Positions 21,645 through 34,400 of a DNA stretch of 64,000 nucleotides are shown in pieces. Location of the stretch: assembly GCA_035771175.1 (NCBI GenBank), contig CM069607.1, positions 8,110,501-8,174,500 of the forward strand, read 5' to 3'. The translations under genes were made by a program, and so were the position numbers. Position 1 is the first letter of the stretch; the number at the start of each line of letters is the position of its first letter. Source of the stretch: Paratinospora sagittata. Taxonomy: Eukaryota > Streptophyta > Magnoliopsida > Ranunculales > Menispermaceae. The notes beneath the pieces were generated by a model that saw only the letters and a program-made list of their open reading frames with translations, was not told where the DNA came from and did not search any database.

Positions 21645-23653
21645 TGTAACACCCCGTAAATTTAAGTAAATGACGTACACGTATATCGAGATGTATAATA
21701 CACATATTATACATAAGAGCTCAATATACGTTTGCTAATACACATATTTTATACATTAGAGCTCAATATACGTTTGATAATACATGTATTTTATACGTAT
21801 GAGCTACATATACGCGTGATAATACACGTATTTTATATGTAAGAGCTAACTATACGTTTGATAAGACACGTATTTTATACGTAGGAGTCAAAATACATGT
21901 ATGTGATTGAGTGTACGAAGAAGAACGAATAAAAAGATAAAATAAAATAAAATAATAAACAGTACGTGAATAGTAATATTGTTTATCAAATAGTATTAGG
22001 AATAGTAATATCAATAGTAAATTACTGTTCATCAAATAGGGGGTACTGTTCATTGTGAACAGTATTCATATTATAAAAAATAAAATAAATAAAAACTATC
22101 TAACCGACGCCAGAGAGAAAGAGAAGACGCAGAGAGGAGAAGAGAAGAAGAAAAAGAGGAACGCGTGATTTTGCGTCAAATTCGGCCTCGTGGTAAGTGA
22201 TTTTCACTCTTTTTCGTCGTGAAATTACTATCTGAGCTAGATGTAATGATTCTAGTTGATTAATTTTGACTGTGGGAGCCGTTTTACGGCATTTTGACAA
22301 ATTGGGTTTTTGACCCCAACGTCAATGAAAACCCACTAGGAAGGTAGAAAAATACTTCCTGGACCGTCGGGACTCCGAATCTGTGGTTAGATTCGATTTC
22401 ATGTGTTTTGGAGACCGTTTGACAATTTTAATACAATTTACATCTTTCGGATGAATAGTGATGAAGAGTGTCGGATGAATAGTGTGCACAGTGATGTGCA
22501 CAGTGATGTGAACCCAATGAAACCCCCGTTTAAGTTTATAGAAACGAGATAACTGCTTTTGAGTCCTAAATGGATTTATTAGTAGTGAGTTGAAGTGAAT
22601 TGAGACATTAAAGATGTAAATAGATCTGAATACATGAAATTGAATCATGGAGTGATTGTTACAGGTTAAATTAGTTGGATTTAACTTGGAGCTGGACTCG
22701 AAAGCGACGATGATTGGGTTTAAGTGGAACGTGTTGTACAGTGAGTATAGTTCTCTTGATTTGGTTTTTGTATGGCATTGTACGCATATAAACTGTTCGA
22801 TTGTATGCATGTGATATTACATATACTGCATTGAGTTTTATGGATCATGCAAACTATTGTAGCATTTGGAGTTTGTAATGATGAGGCTTTGCGATTCCTC
22901 ATCGTCATTTCGTTAGGAATTAGACCCGGATGAGGTTTTGCGAGTCCTCATTGTCAGTGGCCTGTCCTAACAAGGGTTGCGACCCTTGAAATGACTGTTA
23001 CTTGGGTAATGAGGGGTTGTGGCTACCTTGTACGGCCATACAAGGGTTAGACCCGCTCTCATGCCTTGCGGAGGAGGAAGATTGTGCATTGTATTATTGA
23101 AAAGCATGAAATTTATGTTGTTGACATGTATGATATATTCGTTGAACGATGCATGTGTTGAATAAATGTTTGAAATGAGTTTAAATGTCATATTTCTCTA
23201 AATGTATATAATTGCCATCTCAAGAACTATATTCACTGAGCTGTTGTTTGCTCACCCTATTTCCTCCAATATTTCAGGTATTGAGTCGAAGGGAAACGGA
23301 AACTCCGTGAGTGAGTCTGGTATGTGTATGTCTACTTGGAGGAAATAGCTTTTGTTATTTTGATATGTATAATTATCACACATTATAGATATATGTATTA
23401 TCATCTAGATGGGATGTGTGGGCATATATTTATATTGGACGAGGAAATGATAATTTGATGTGTGAATGAATGGAATAGTTATGGGATTTGATTTGTGGTA
23501 ATAGGAAAAAAAAAATAATATTCTGTACATTTTGGGAAGGTTTGTGAGAGTACGTGAAGGCTGACAGTGTATTATATACTGTATATGGGTTTGTATCGTG
23601 TATAGTACGCTGTGCCGGTCATGACGTCAGCCTACGTCAGGGGCGTCGTGACA
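21645..23653 (+). repeat. 3' LTR of the gypsy relic (2009 bp)
   Basis: It starts TGTAACACCCCG right after the polypurine tract and ends GGGGCGTCGTGACA. Inside are the ctcactgagctg-type block (23235-23260) and a purine-rich stretch that may be the transcribed leader (22100-22160). The next bases, CTTAG, rejoin LTR B. Confidence 0.8.
21665..21900 (+). repeat. Four to five tandem repeats of about 45-50 bp in the LTR
   Basis: Units share the pattern GATAATACACGTATTTTATA, then taagagctcaatatacg. They are diverged copies lying in the first 250 bp of the LTR (U3), where enhancer repeats often occur. Confidence 0.65.
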
Positions 23654-24954
23654 CTTAGGGTGTCCATTATGAGAACCCACTGAATTCAATCATCAAAAAA
23701 CTCTAATCATGTCCAATTAGACCTACATTGCATAATTTTCCAAATTTTATATCAAGAGCATCAAAAGCCCCAAATCTGGAAATTTTCATACATATGCCCT
23801 ATTGCCAATTTTACACTAGGCCACCATGTTCAACCATGAATTTTACTGATCTTGCAACATGGAATCATCCACAATGGCCACTAGATCAACATAGTTGACA
23901 TGCAAACATTTTGAAAAAGTCTAAGGCCGTAAACTAAGTATAGGTCATTTGAACTAAACCTTCCAATTTCTTGCTAGAAATTGGGGCTTTCACCATTAGT
24001 GTACTCCTTGCACTCTCTAATCACACATATGTGATATGCAAGACTCAACTCCAACTTTGGTCTTCCACCCATCCAAGGTTCATCACAATGCATGCATCAA
24101 AATGAAACCCTCATGCTCAAAATAAAGTTATCATGCAACTAATAGAGAGATTCAAGGAAGAAATGGAGGAAAAATACAAACCTTAAGGTGTTCTTGAGCA
24201 AGAAACCACCAAACCCTAACTTTCCTCTCCTTTTCTCCTCTCCAGCTCCTTTCTCTCTTTTCTGGCTGAGAAATGAGCAAATGAGCCTAAAATCACGTTT
24301 TGGTTGCTTAAATAGATAAGCTTAGGCCCATAACTAAAAGTTGTCAAAACTATTAAAAACCCAGTTTTCCTGTTACAAAACTTGAATTTAGATAGTCCAT
24401 TTCTTGCAAAATACGCACGACTGTAACATCTTAACCGTCAAACGTTGAATGAGTAAGTTATCAACATTATGGTAAACTTTAGGCTCAATCCAACGGTGGG
24501 ATTGTGAGATCTAACTGTTTGATCAAAACTGCGTAAGAAATCCCAAAATCCGTGAAACTGTGTTTGGGGTCTTATAACTCAAAGTAGGTAACTCCAATCA
24601 AGTTCTTCACCGATCATAATGAAGATCTATCATATAAGAATGAGCTGACAAAATTTCAGCCCAATCAGACAATGGATCTAGGAGATCAAACCATTGATGT
24701 AAGTTGTGACAGGAATTTCTTCCTCCATGGAGAAAGCTCCACTGGATCCAAAACATCGTTTTGAAATGTTTTGACGTCGAACGGGTCTCCGATGGTTCCG
24801 AAATTTCATGCGCACCCTCTATGATCTAAAATCATGCAAATACACTCGAACTTACGTACTTCGAGCATCAAAATACATATACACATACGTATACGAATAC
24901 GTATAGGGTACGCTATGGGTCAAAATGACATCACCTAAAGGCACGGGTGCTACA

Positions 24955-25135
24955 CCAGCCATTATAAAATCATAATATTGTCTCATCCTAGTACATAGCC
25001 CACTCAACAGCGTCTAGTACCCCCGGGATCATTTGTCCATACTATTCATCATGAATAGTATAGGGTCTTCCCCGGATTCGAACCTCAAGCCTCATATAGG
25101 TTGATTTCGCAATCCGAGTAGCTCAGTGGTTACTT
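24955..25135. mobile_element. Palindromic element 2, right piece
   Basis: After CCAGC it continues CATTATAAAATCATAATATTG, as in the 14165 element after its matching point. It includes ttcgaacctcaag and a tRNA A-box-like TAGCTCAGTGG at 25119-25129. The downstream arm is lost at the junction with the gypsy pol fragment. Confidence 0.6.
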
Positions 25136-26624
25136 ACCGAGAAAGATGCGCCCTTTGTGTGGGTGGATAAATGTTAGGATGCCTTCTTAGAGCTGAAAAA
25201 AGGGTTGACATTTGCATCAGTGTTAGTCTTGCCAGAGCCTGGTCAGGAGCTAGTTATTTAAACTGATGCATCTCATACCGGCTTAGGGTGTGTATTGATG
25301 CAGAAAGATAGGGTCATTGCTTAAGCATCAAAGCGGTTGAAGGTGCATGAGAAGAACTATCTTGTGCATGACTTAGAGTTGGATGCAGTGGTATTTGCTT
25401 TGAAGATTTTGAGGCACTATCTCTATGGGGAGAGGTTCACTCTGTATTGTGACCACAAGAACCTCAAATACTTGTTTTCTCATAAAGAATTGAACATGAG
25501 GCAGAGAAGGTGGTTAGAGCTTCTGAAGGACTATGATTTCACATTTAGAGTATCGTCCTGGAAAAGCTAATGTGGTAGCTGATGCCCCGAGCAGAAAATG
25601 GGTAGAGACTGTCCACGTAGCTCGTCAAATGTCACAGGAGTGGAGGTTACTGGAGGCAGCTACTGCAATGAGTGTGTATGCTACCCCTGCAGAAGAGGTT
25701 GTGATATGTGCTCAAATGAGGGCTCAACTTACACAAGTCCAGGAGCTGATTGAGCAGCAGAAAGCAGATGTTGATTATGTGATGTACAAGTCTTGGGTTG
25801 AGAATAACGATTATGTTGATTGGCATGTGTTTTCTGATGGTGCTTTGAGGTTTAGGGGACATTTATGGGTTCCAGCAGATCCACGACTGAGGCAGAGTAT
25901 ACCCCCAGAGGCTCACAAATCTAATTATACTATTCATCCGAGCAGAACCAAGATGTATCATGATATAAAAAGGATGTATTGGTGGCCCGACATGAAGATA
26001 GAAATAGCTCAGTTTATTCAAAGATGTGAGATCTGTCAGAGAACCAAGGCTAAGCATCAGAAACCTGGAGGGCAGATGCAACCACTCAAAATTCTTGAGT
26101 GGAAGTGGGAACATATCATTATGGATCTTGTTGTCGGACTACCCAACACCCCGAGGAGACATAATGATATTTGGGTTATAGTAGATCACTTGATTAAGTC
26201 CTCTCACTTTCTACCGGTGAATATTAGGGATTCTATAAACAAGCTGAGCAGGCTCTATATGCGGGAGATAGTCAGACTTCATGGGGTGCCAGTTTCGATT
26301 GTGTCAGATAGGGATCCGAGATTTACCTTGGTATTCTGGTAGGGGTTGCAGAGGTAGCTTGGCACCAGGCTGGATCTCAGTACGGCTTTTCACCCTGAGA
26401 CGAACAACCAGTCCGAGAGGTTGATATCGATTTTAAGGGATATGCTCTGAGCTTGTGTCCTTGAGTCTGATGGTAACTGGGATAAGTACATACATTTGTG
26501 TGAGTTCGCGTACAACAACAGTTATTAGTCCATTATTGGCATGGCTCCTTTTGAGGCATTGTATGGCCAACTCTGTAGATCTCTAGTGTGTTGGACGAAG
26601 GTAGGGGATGCCGCGATGATGGGG
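25136..26624 (+). pseudogene. Ty3/gypsy RNase H-integrase fragment
   Basis: A better preserved plant gypsy polyprotein piece. It begins in the RT/RNase H link (EKDAPFVWVDKC, 25136 on). RNase H follows (YTDASHTGLGCVLMQKDRVI, then [15 protein letters not shown] and [10 protein letters not shown]). A frame change at about 25550 precedes [16 protein letters not shown]. Integrase has its zinc-binding HHCC region ([30 protein letters not shown]) and catalytic core ([33 protein letters not shown]). The glutamate of the D-D-35-E motif falls in NNQSE, with N in place of the usual G/D before it. Stops at 25322, 26341, 26450 and 26527 disable it. It ends abruptly at an unrelated LTR piece. Its base composition and decay differ from the 18-21 kb copy, so it is a separate, younger element. 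Confidence 0.9.
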
Positions 26625-27052
26625 TAACCTACACATGGGTGACTTGTTGGAGAAACCCTATGTAAGTAACTTGTTGACCAAGTTATAGCATGATTTAGGA
26701 CTTGTTGGGAAAACCACATTAAATGCTTTTATTTAATACCTCAACTAATGTGTGAGAATAACCATTGGATAAAAGGATGATATTTGAAAATGTGTTGGTT
26801 GAGATATAAAGTTAGATTAATAAATTTCAAGTGAGGGCATGGGACCCGCAAGTACATAGCATATCTCAAATTTAACCCCAACCCACCTCAATTCTCTAAT
26901 TCATGCACGATTTTGAGTTTTAAAAAAAAGAAGAAGAAGAGAAGATGAAGAAGAAGAAGAAACCTTAGGGGAGATTGAGTTTGAATCTCTAAATCTAAGG
27001 TAAGAAAATATAATTTTCTTCCATAAATCTCTTCTTTAATGTATTCTCATCT
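26625..27052 (+). repeat. LTR D fragment, plus orientation
   Basis: It matches the reverse complement of 29795-30215, including gtgacttgttgga-aaaccc, ggcatgggacccgcaagtacatag and the gaagaagaag leader. It is joined directly to the truncated integrase of the preceding fragment. Confidence 0.75.
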
Positions 27053-27400
27053 AAGGTAAAAAAAAAAAAAAAAAAAAAAAAACTTTAGAGCCAACTTCCA
27101 TCTTTCTTTAGCCTTCTTTGGGACAGAGTCTATATTTAGACTCATCGGTGTGTTTTCTAAATACAAAAGTTGATGGAGGGATGCTTCTGAAAAATACAAA
27201 AAAAGAGCATTTTAAATTGCAAATGCTGAACGTCCAAGCGGTCTAAAACTTGAATTCGACTATTTTTTCACCAGGACATAGCTTCTGTTGCGCTTTCAAA
27301 CAAGGCCTATTGTTATACGTAAACGCCAAATTCAAAAAAAAAAAGAAAAAGAAATTAAAAAATACTCTACTATGGTCACTGGATCATGTGGGCCGTTGGA
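27053..27400. other. Spacer before the RPL24 promoter
   Basis: Starts with a 20-plus A run (27058-27082). No gene recognised. Confidence 0.4.
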
Positions 27401-27645
27401 ACACTATTTAAATAATGAAGCCTAGCCCACCAAGGTGGTTTTGGGCCTGCTCAACATCATTATGGTCCGACCCATGTTTCGCCCAAGGCCTGTTTAGTAA
27501 TTATAATGCTCAAACGTGGGTATTTCCGTACGTTTACTATCATTTGCTGTGCAAAACCAAACGAAGCATCGAAACTCAGCCCTGGCCTTGGAGAGAGCTC
27601 AAGTTGTTCATAGCGCTTTGGGGTTTTCAGGGCTGAATTGCACAG
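27400..27645 (+). promoter_or_regulatory. Probable promoter and non-coding first exon of RPL24
   Basis: The stretch holds TATTTAAATA (about 27403-27412), several GGCCY/AGCCCA elements of the kind that bind TCP factors at organelle-protein genes, and a probable 5'UTR exon ending at CACAG before GT (27646-27647). A telo-box-like TAGGGTTAGGGTTTT lies at about 27964-27978 in the first intron. The matching acceptor would be 31339-31340, with 5'UTR at 31341-31427. This is inference; no transcript data. Confidence 0.4.
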
Positions 27646-28560
27646 GTCAGGGTTTCGATTTTTTCTCTTTTTGTTCTGTAAAAAATCTCATCGGAAATCC
27701 CACTTTCGTGAATCGGTAGATCGACGAATCCTTTTTATTTTTTTTCCTTTAAATTTTTTGTTCTTTGAGTATCTCATTATAATTCTAGGGTTTTGATTAA
27801 ATCTTAGTTCCATTCTTCACTTCCATGATTGAGCTGGTTTTTCGATGAATGTAAGGTTTATTTTTTAATAAACCGCTGGTTATATATCGAGGTTTCGTTT
27901 ACTTTTTTCTACCTAGTCGAACTTCGTCGAACTCGCGCGCCATTTGTACGCTTTCGAGGTTTCTAGGGTTAGGGTTTTCCGCTACTCTCTTACACATTCA
28001 TATCTCTACTAAATCTGGTACGTTTTTCTAGTTTTTCATCTATAATTAATTGGTTCTCTAGGGTTTTATGATTTTTCACTTTCGTTGCTATTTTTCTTTC
28101 TTGAGCTGCTTAGCAATTAGCATTCTTCGAGACTATGGTTTTTGTATTTCGTTTCAACAGGTACTTTTTCTGTTGTTTTTGAAACCCTAGAGATGTTTCT
28201 GTTATGAACATTGTATTGTTTCATTGTAAATGCCTACCTTATTATGATTTTGAGAAGAGAAAATGTATTCTTTTTTTTTTTCTCAGTAAAGGCTGTGTTT
28301 GATTGGTGAAGAAATTGTCATTTTCTTGAGATATTTTTTTTTTTTTAGTTAAAGGATTTTTTTTTTTGTTAACATTATTAGCTACTTTGGTTAAGGAACA
28401 GTGTTTTTCATTAAAGGGCTTGTATCGATCGAATGAACTTTCTAAAGTTATAAATGATGAGTTGGTGGGATCGGTTCGACTGAATTTTTGTGATAACTTG
28501 GTGTTTAAGAAGGTTTCTACAGAGTTTTGGTAAATTGTTGCATTTTTTACAGGAGTTTCA

Positions 28561-28585
28561 ACACACACACACACATACATACATA

Positions 28586-28618
<33 letters not shown>
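28561..28618. repeat. Microsatellite (AC)n-(AT)n-(T)n
   Basis: Compound dinucleotide run in the RPL24 first intron. Confidence 0.9.
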
Positions 28619-28652
28619 CATGTTGAAGTAGCTGCAATGCTATGGTTGACAC

Positions 28653-28885
28653 TTGGAGCATATTTGAATTATATTTATCTCCCCCTTTTATCTATATTTT
28701 TATGCCTTAAAATATCTATTCTTGTGTTGCAGCATGGGGATGCATTTGGTCCATTTCACTTCCATGTATTAAGAGCTGAATGTTTATGGTATAATTGAAA
28801 AAAAATAAAAAATGCTATCCAATAAGAAGCTTGGCCAATTGTTCATTCCATACTTCTCTTCTGTGTTATTTTCAATACCACCAAG
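28653..28885 (+). pseudogene. Copy of the PPR gene start inside the RPL24 intron
   Basis: It matches 47347-47597, the end of the PPR 5' intron and the first about 30 codons. It includes the acceptor context, MLSNKKLGQL and the poly-A run before the ATG. It has lost about 22 bp between two ttc repeats (a shift in frame) and stops at about 28885, where LTR D begins. Too short to encode anything useful; it marks a local duplication. Confidence 0.8.
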
Positions 28886-30424
28886 CACGCACACCATTCA
28901 TGATCATTTCCCAATATAGTCAATAGCCCCATACACATCTAAGTCCTATCATGAATCTCAATTCCCATACCTAAGGCCTCCAATGTCCAATTCTCAATTA
29001 TAATACATTCATTCAATTCTAATCATAAACGTTCAACCTTTAGGCACCATTATGACCAATTGTGAGGTCAAACCCATGTCTAGGTCCACACACCATTAAC
29101 ATAGTCAATTCCATCATTTTCCATTTCAATTAGTCATAAGATTAATATAATTCATCAAAGTCTCCCAATTAGGACTCAATCATATATTATGATCCAAATT
29201 GGGGAAAAATCCCAACATTAGGCCTAGGCCATAACATAGTCAACATAAGCCAATTAATAACATGGTTTAACTTAATTTATGTCCAATTAGGCACAAATCA
29301 TCTTATTTTCACATTCCAAGGTCAATTTCACCAAAAGCCCCAAAATTGGGAACTTCCAACATTATGGTCAAATACCACATGGATTCATCCATTTTGAGTT
29401 CAATTAGACATAGTTCATCTCAATCAGTCATTTCCAAATCAAATACATCATTTTCCCCAAATTGGGAAAAATCTCTACAATTGGGACATAGGGCAAAATT
29501 ATACTAAACATTGGGTAATAACATGAAAAAATACAAATTGGCATTACAAATCATCAAATTGCACCCATTTGACCCACATAGTTAACATGCATCACATTTA
29601 AACAACCCTAGGTTCAACATTCAAGTCTAGGTCTCTAGTATAGAACACCACATATTGCATGTTAGAAATTGGGAATTTTTCCGCCATTTGATTTCATTCC
29701 GTGCTTGGTTCTACATCTCTAACATGCAAGCTCAAAACCATTCTAGGTCATCCCCAAAACATGAACCATTCAACAAATTATACCATTCAATAGTTAGAGA
29801 ATACATTAAAGAAGAGATTTATGAAAGAAAATTACATTTTCTTACATTAGATGTAGAGATTCAAACCCAATCTCCCCTAGGGGGTTTCTTCTTCTTCTTC
29901 CTCTTCTTTTCTTCTCTTTTTTAAAACTCAAAACCGTGCATGAATGAGAGAATTGAGGTGGGTTGGGGTTAAATTGCGATATGCTATGTACTTGTGGGCC
30001 CCATGCCCTCACTTGGAATTTATTAATCTAACTTTATATCTCAACCAACACATTTTCAAATATCATCCTTTTATCCAATGGTTATTCTCACACATTAGTT
30101 GGGGTATTAAATAAAAGCATTTAATGTGGTTTTCCGAACAAGTCATAAATCATGCTATAACTTGCTCAACAAGTTACTTACATGGGGTTTCTCTAACAAG
30201 TCACCCATGTGTAGGTTACCTATCTAACTCCCTTATCTCTTCCAATCAATTTAATCATAAGCCTTACACATTAATAATACTAATAGTAGTAATTATTTAC
30301 AAACATCTAATATACATGTATCAAACCACAAACAACATAAAGATATAACACACATGACATCAAAAGTTGGTACATAGAGTTTGACACATATGGGCTAGGC
30401 GGAAGAAATTTTTGGGGGGTTACA
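28886..30424 (-). mobile_element. LTR D, minus orientation, in the RPL24 5' intron
   Basis: The right end reads GGGGGGTTACA (so TGTAACCCCCC on the minus strand), the usual gypsy LTR terminus. The part 29795-30215 is an inverted match to 26625-27052. The left end has no clear TG/CA boundary. No internal coding region is present, so it is a solo or truncated LTR of about 1.5 kb. Confidence 0.65.
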
Positions 30425-31427
30425 TTCTGAGTTATTTCAGCAATAATTTGGAATTTCTGTAATTGCATTTCCATATCTAACTAGAACTGAGAGTAAGATC
30501 TATCTTCCTTTACTATATTCTATAGTTAGCCCATGGAATTCATTGGTCCGAAACATTTCTTTACTAATGAGGCAGTTGTTTGATGCTTAGGAGCTTAATT
30601 TCTAGAAATCAAGGTTCTCTACATGCTGTTCAAACTTTTAGTGAATTCAATTTCTTGATGTATAAGGTGAACTCTGTTAAGATTTCCATGTCAAGAGAAC
30701 TTCAATGGTGCTTTCCTTTTTTGCTTTCTCTTTCTTGATCTTTTGTTTTGATCCCTTGGAAACAAGCATCCGCCACTTTTTTGCTGCTTCAAATGATAAA
30801 GATAGCAATGTTTTAAAATAATTATTTAAAGGCACTTATCTTTGCGTTGTTTAATGTTAATTTTATTTTATGATATAATGTACTGGATGCTTGCATATAA
30901 TCACATGTCTATTTTCTGTAGATGCGAACATACATTAATCAATTCCTTTGGGTGAATTTTGAAATCTGTATAGATATCAGAATTATGAATCGAAATTGAT
31001 TTGAGAGTTTGGTGAATCAAATCGGGATTTGACTTGCTGACTCATAAGATTCATGTGCATTATATGAATTATGCATAAAAACACTTTTATTAGTTTGTAT
31101 TTGTAAATGCATGATCTTTAATTATAGTTTCTTTAACTAGTCATTTTAGTCCTTATTGAAGATAGAAGATAAGATGATATTTTGTCAAGGATAATCTCTT
31201 CACTAAGGAGAAAATTCTTACAAAAACTTGCTACTTTGCTAGTTTTAAAATTTTAACCTAATCAAATTAGTTTTTTTATTATAATTGAATTTGTGATTGC
31301 TTTTTTTAGAATGGTTTTTACTTAATTATGTTGTTTATAGGATTTGTGTTTGCATAAAACCTTTGAAGAGATTGAGAGCACATTGAAATAGCAGAGGCAA
31401 AGAGCTCGATTTTATCCTCCGTTCAAG

Positions 31428-34400
31428 ATGGGTTGGAAAGCAGCTCAGAAACTTATCCATCATTGGAAGGTTGTCAGGGGAGACAATGTAACACAAACAC
31501 TTGAATTTTCTTCTTCCGATCTTTCATCCTTTTATTTCTTTAAATGAAAACTTATGTTCTCTCTTCAATGTACAGGTGATGATAATTAGGGGTAAAGATA
31601 TAGGTGAGACTGGGGTCATCAAACGCGTGATTCGCTCACAGAATCGTGTTATCGTGGAAGGAAAAAATCTTGTAAGATTCAATCGAACCTTATCCTTTAT
31701 TTATTAGTCTCTTCCATTCTTGCATTTTCTTTTCTTTTTTGCCCCTTTCTTGATGTTTTTCCTGCAATATGCCAATAGTTCTGAGATTGAAAAAGGCATC
31801 TTCAATTCCTTGTTTGTGGCTTAATGTCTAAACTCTTATTCTTTAGGCTATTCTGTTTTTAGACAGGGTTTACTGTTTGTAGTTGTTTGATTAGATTCCT
31901 ATGCATTTGAAGTCAATTTCAGTGATATCTAGCATAAGAGTTTGGCCTATCCAAGTTGGACAAATGGTGGAAAGAGAAAGCTGTAAATTCACATAAACGT
32001 AATACACCTTGAAATAATCTCAACATTGTTTTGCATTATACTTGTTAAACTCCAGTGGAGACTGCTTTCATTCTCCAAAGCCACTTTCTGCTTCATTGTG
32101 AATAAATCAACTAATTTAACTTGTCATGCTTTGACACATTCAGTTTTGGATTGATTGGAGTGTGAATTCAATTTTTGAAGTATGATTGATGTGGACCATT
32201 GGGATGTTTTGATATGTTTGACGCACCAATTTTATTAATGCTGATACAAATCCCAATTGAATTAAGATCACTGGAGTTTTAACTAAATAAAATTGCTTGT
32301 CTTAGAATTTTAGTTGAAATCTAATTTTAGTAGTTTAGATTCAAATAGAGTCCAAACTCCTAATTTTATTGGGTATGCCTAGGTGTCTATAAATACAATT
32401 GTTTTGGGGGTTTCGCACGACACATTGAATATTGGAAATTTAAATCCCTTAAAATATAAATTCTTCTTCTTTATTCCTTTTCTTGTTATTATTAATATTT
32501 CTGCAGGCTTCAAAGATCTTGTTGTAAAAGCATGAATGGCAGAAGCCAGCTAATTGTTGATACCATGACCAGGCTGTTAAGTTTGTTTTCCCCAAGTACC
32601 ATGGTTGCTAGTAAAAAGAGATAGAGAAACATAATTTTTGCATTAATATTTCTTTCATTAAAGGTCTTTTCTTGTTGGAGACAAGATGTGTTTCATCACT
32701 GGCTTCTGCCACTAGTATTCAATATTCATTATTCGGCAAATCTATAAATTCTTGAACCAGTCATGGAGGCATAAAGTTCTGAGATTTTTGAAGCATGTAG
32801 CTTGGTGTGCGACGTCTGTAATTTTTAACATCATGATTGAGTTGGAGTTATAAACAGGAAAAATTGCAATAAAGTGCATTTCTTTTTTAGTCATTATTGC
32901 TAATTGTGAATTTGCTGGGTATTTCTAAATGTCAAAGCGGTACTCCAGATGGGGTTGAATTGTACAGCTTTACAACTAAGTAAAGCTCTGCTGCAATGCA
33001 GTATGTTTACAATGGTGATGCTTGTATACTAAATTTTTTTAGATTAGATTGAAAGGGCACTTTTATTGGGATAGCATTTAGACTTTTTCTTCTTGCTTGT
33101 GTTCTGATTATAAGATATCATGTATTTTATTTTGGTCGATAAAGCTATGGATATGTTCTGTAATTTACGCCAGTCATGCCAAAATTTATTGCTGTTTTTT
33201 TTTTTCGAATACTTTGGTCTTTGAATCCAATCGGTGAGACCTCTTTTTTTTCTCTTTCCTTTTTTACAGGTGAAGAAACATATTAAGCAAGGGCAAGGAC
33301 ATGAAGGTGGAATTTTTACGGTAGAAGCCCCTCTTCATGTCTCAAACGTTCAAGTTGTTGATCCAGTTACAGGGTATAGCTGTCTTTTTCCCCTTAGGCC
33401 GGTAAATTGTTCTTTCATGTGAGATTTAGAAATTATATTGAGAATGTTAACAAACAAAAGTTATGTTTCTTTCTTTTGTATGTTTCTTGCTTTAATGAAA
33501 TTCTATGGGTTATGCAGGAAACCTTGTAAGGTTGGAATCAAATATTTAGAAGATGGTACTAAAGTGAGAGTTTCTCGAGGAATAGGAGCTTCAGGCTCCA
33601 TAATTCCTCGTCCTGAGATCTTAAAAATAAGGACCACTCCAAGACCTACTATAGGTATGGATCTAAGAACCTTTTGAAGCATGGATCTGCATATAGGCTT
33701 ATTCTGTCAGCTTTTTGTGCTTGGAAAATTATGATACCTGTAATGGGCATTTATGTGGTTTCAATTGCACAGATAAGAAGCTAATGAATTGCGCTGTGGT
33801 TCTTACTGATTGTTATATAGTCCTTGTCATGGTTATACTTCAATCATGTTAGCTTTTTGTTAATTATTTTTCTTAAGTTGTTGATGTGATGCGATACCCA
33901 TAAACAACAGTGGAAGACGAAACTGCAGTCATTATAGTTATTCATATGATTTCACTCTTTATTGTGCATGTAGTAAATAGTGTCATACCACTAAGCACCG
34001 CATTCACCAATGAACCTTTCTAATTTATTTTCCTTGAAACGCGCTTGTGTGTGTTTTTTTATTAAATGGTTAAATGCAGAAAACTTAGGCGATGGACATT
34101 GTACTTCATGTTTTAAAATTCAGCTCTGTTTTCAAATCTATAGTTTAATTAAGCCTTAAATGTAACAACCCCTCACCACGTGATATCGTTTGATGCTAGA
34201 CTCCATCCACCCTGGTTTTACTTCCTTATCACTTGAGCTCTTGGAAAAGGCCTTCATAGTGGGTAGTTTCTCACTTACATAGCTCACAATCATATCCTGT
34301 CCTTGTGATGTAGCACTATCACAATCCATCGCCTTAGGGGCCTAACATTGACTCTCATTCCATTTTTAATGATCCCTCATCACCTGATATCTCCTGGTTC

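Larger units (their letters stand above)
16814..24954 (-). mobile_element. LTR B, solo-LTR-like insertion flanked by CCAGC, split by a gypsy relic
   Basis: The outer parts (16814-18075 and 23654-24954) are reverse matches to LTR A (about 39135-40384 and 37478-38800). It is bounded by the 5-bp duplication CCAGC at 16809-16813 and 24955-24959. About 330 bp of the LTR is missing where the gypsy relic entered. No gag or pol of its own remains, so it looks like a solo LTR of about 2.9 kb. Confidence 0.7.

Noticed and set aside
28242..28798. Overlapping ORFs of 139 and 102 aa on both strands
   Set aside because: Made of microsatellite and poly-T/poly-A translation (KKKK, YIYIYI, THTHT) and part of the copied PPR intron.
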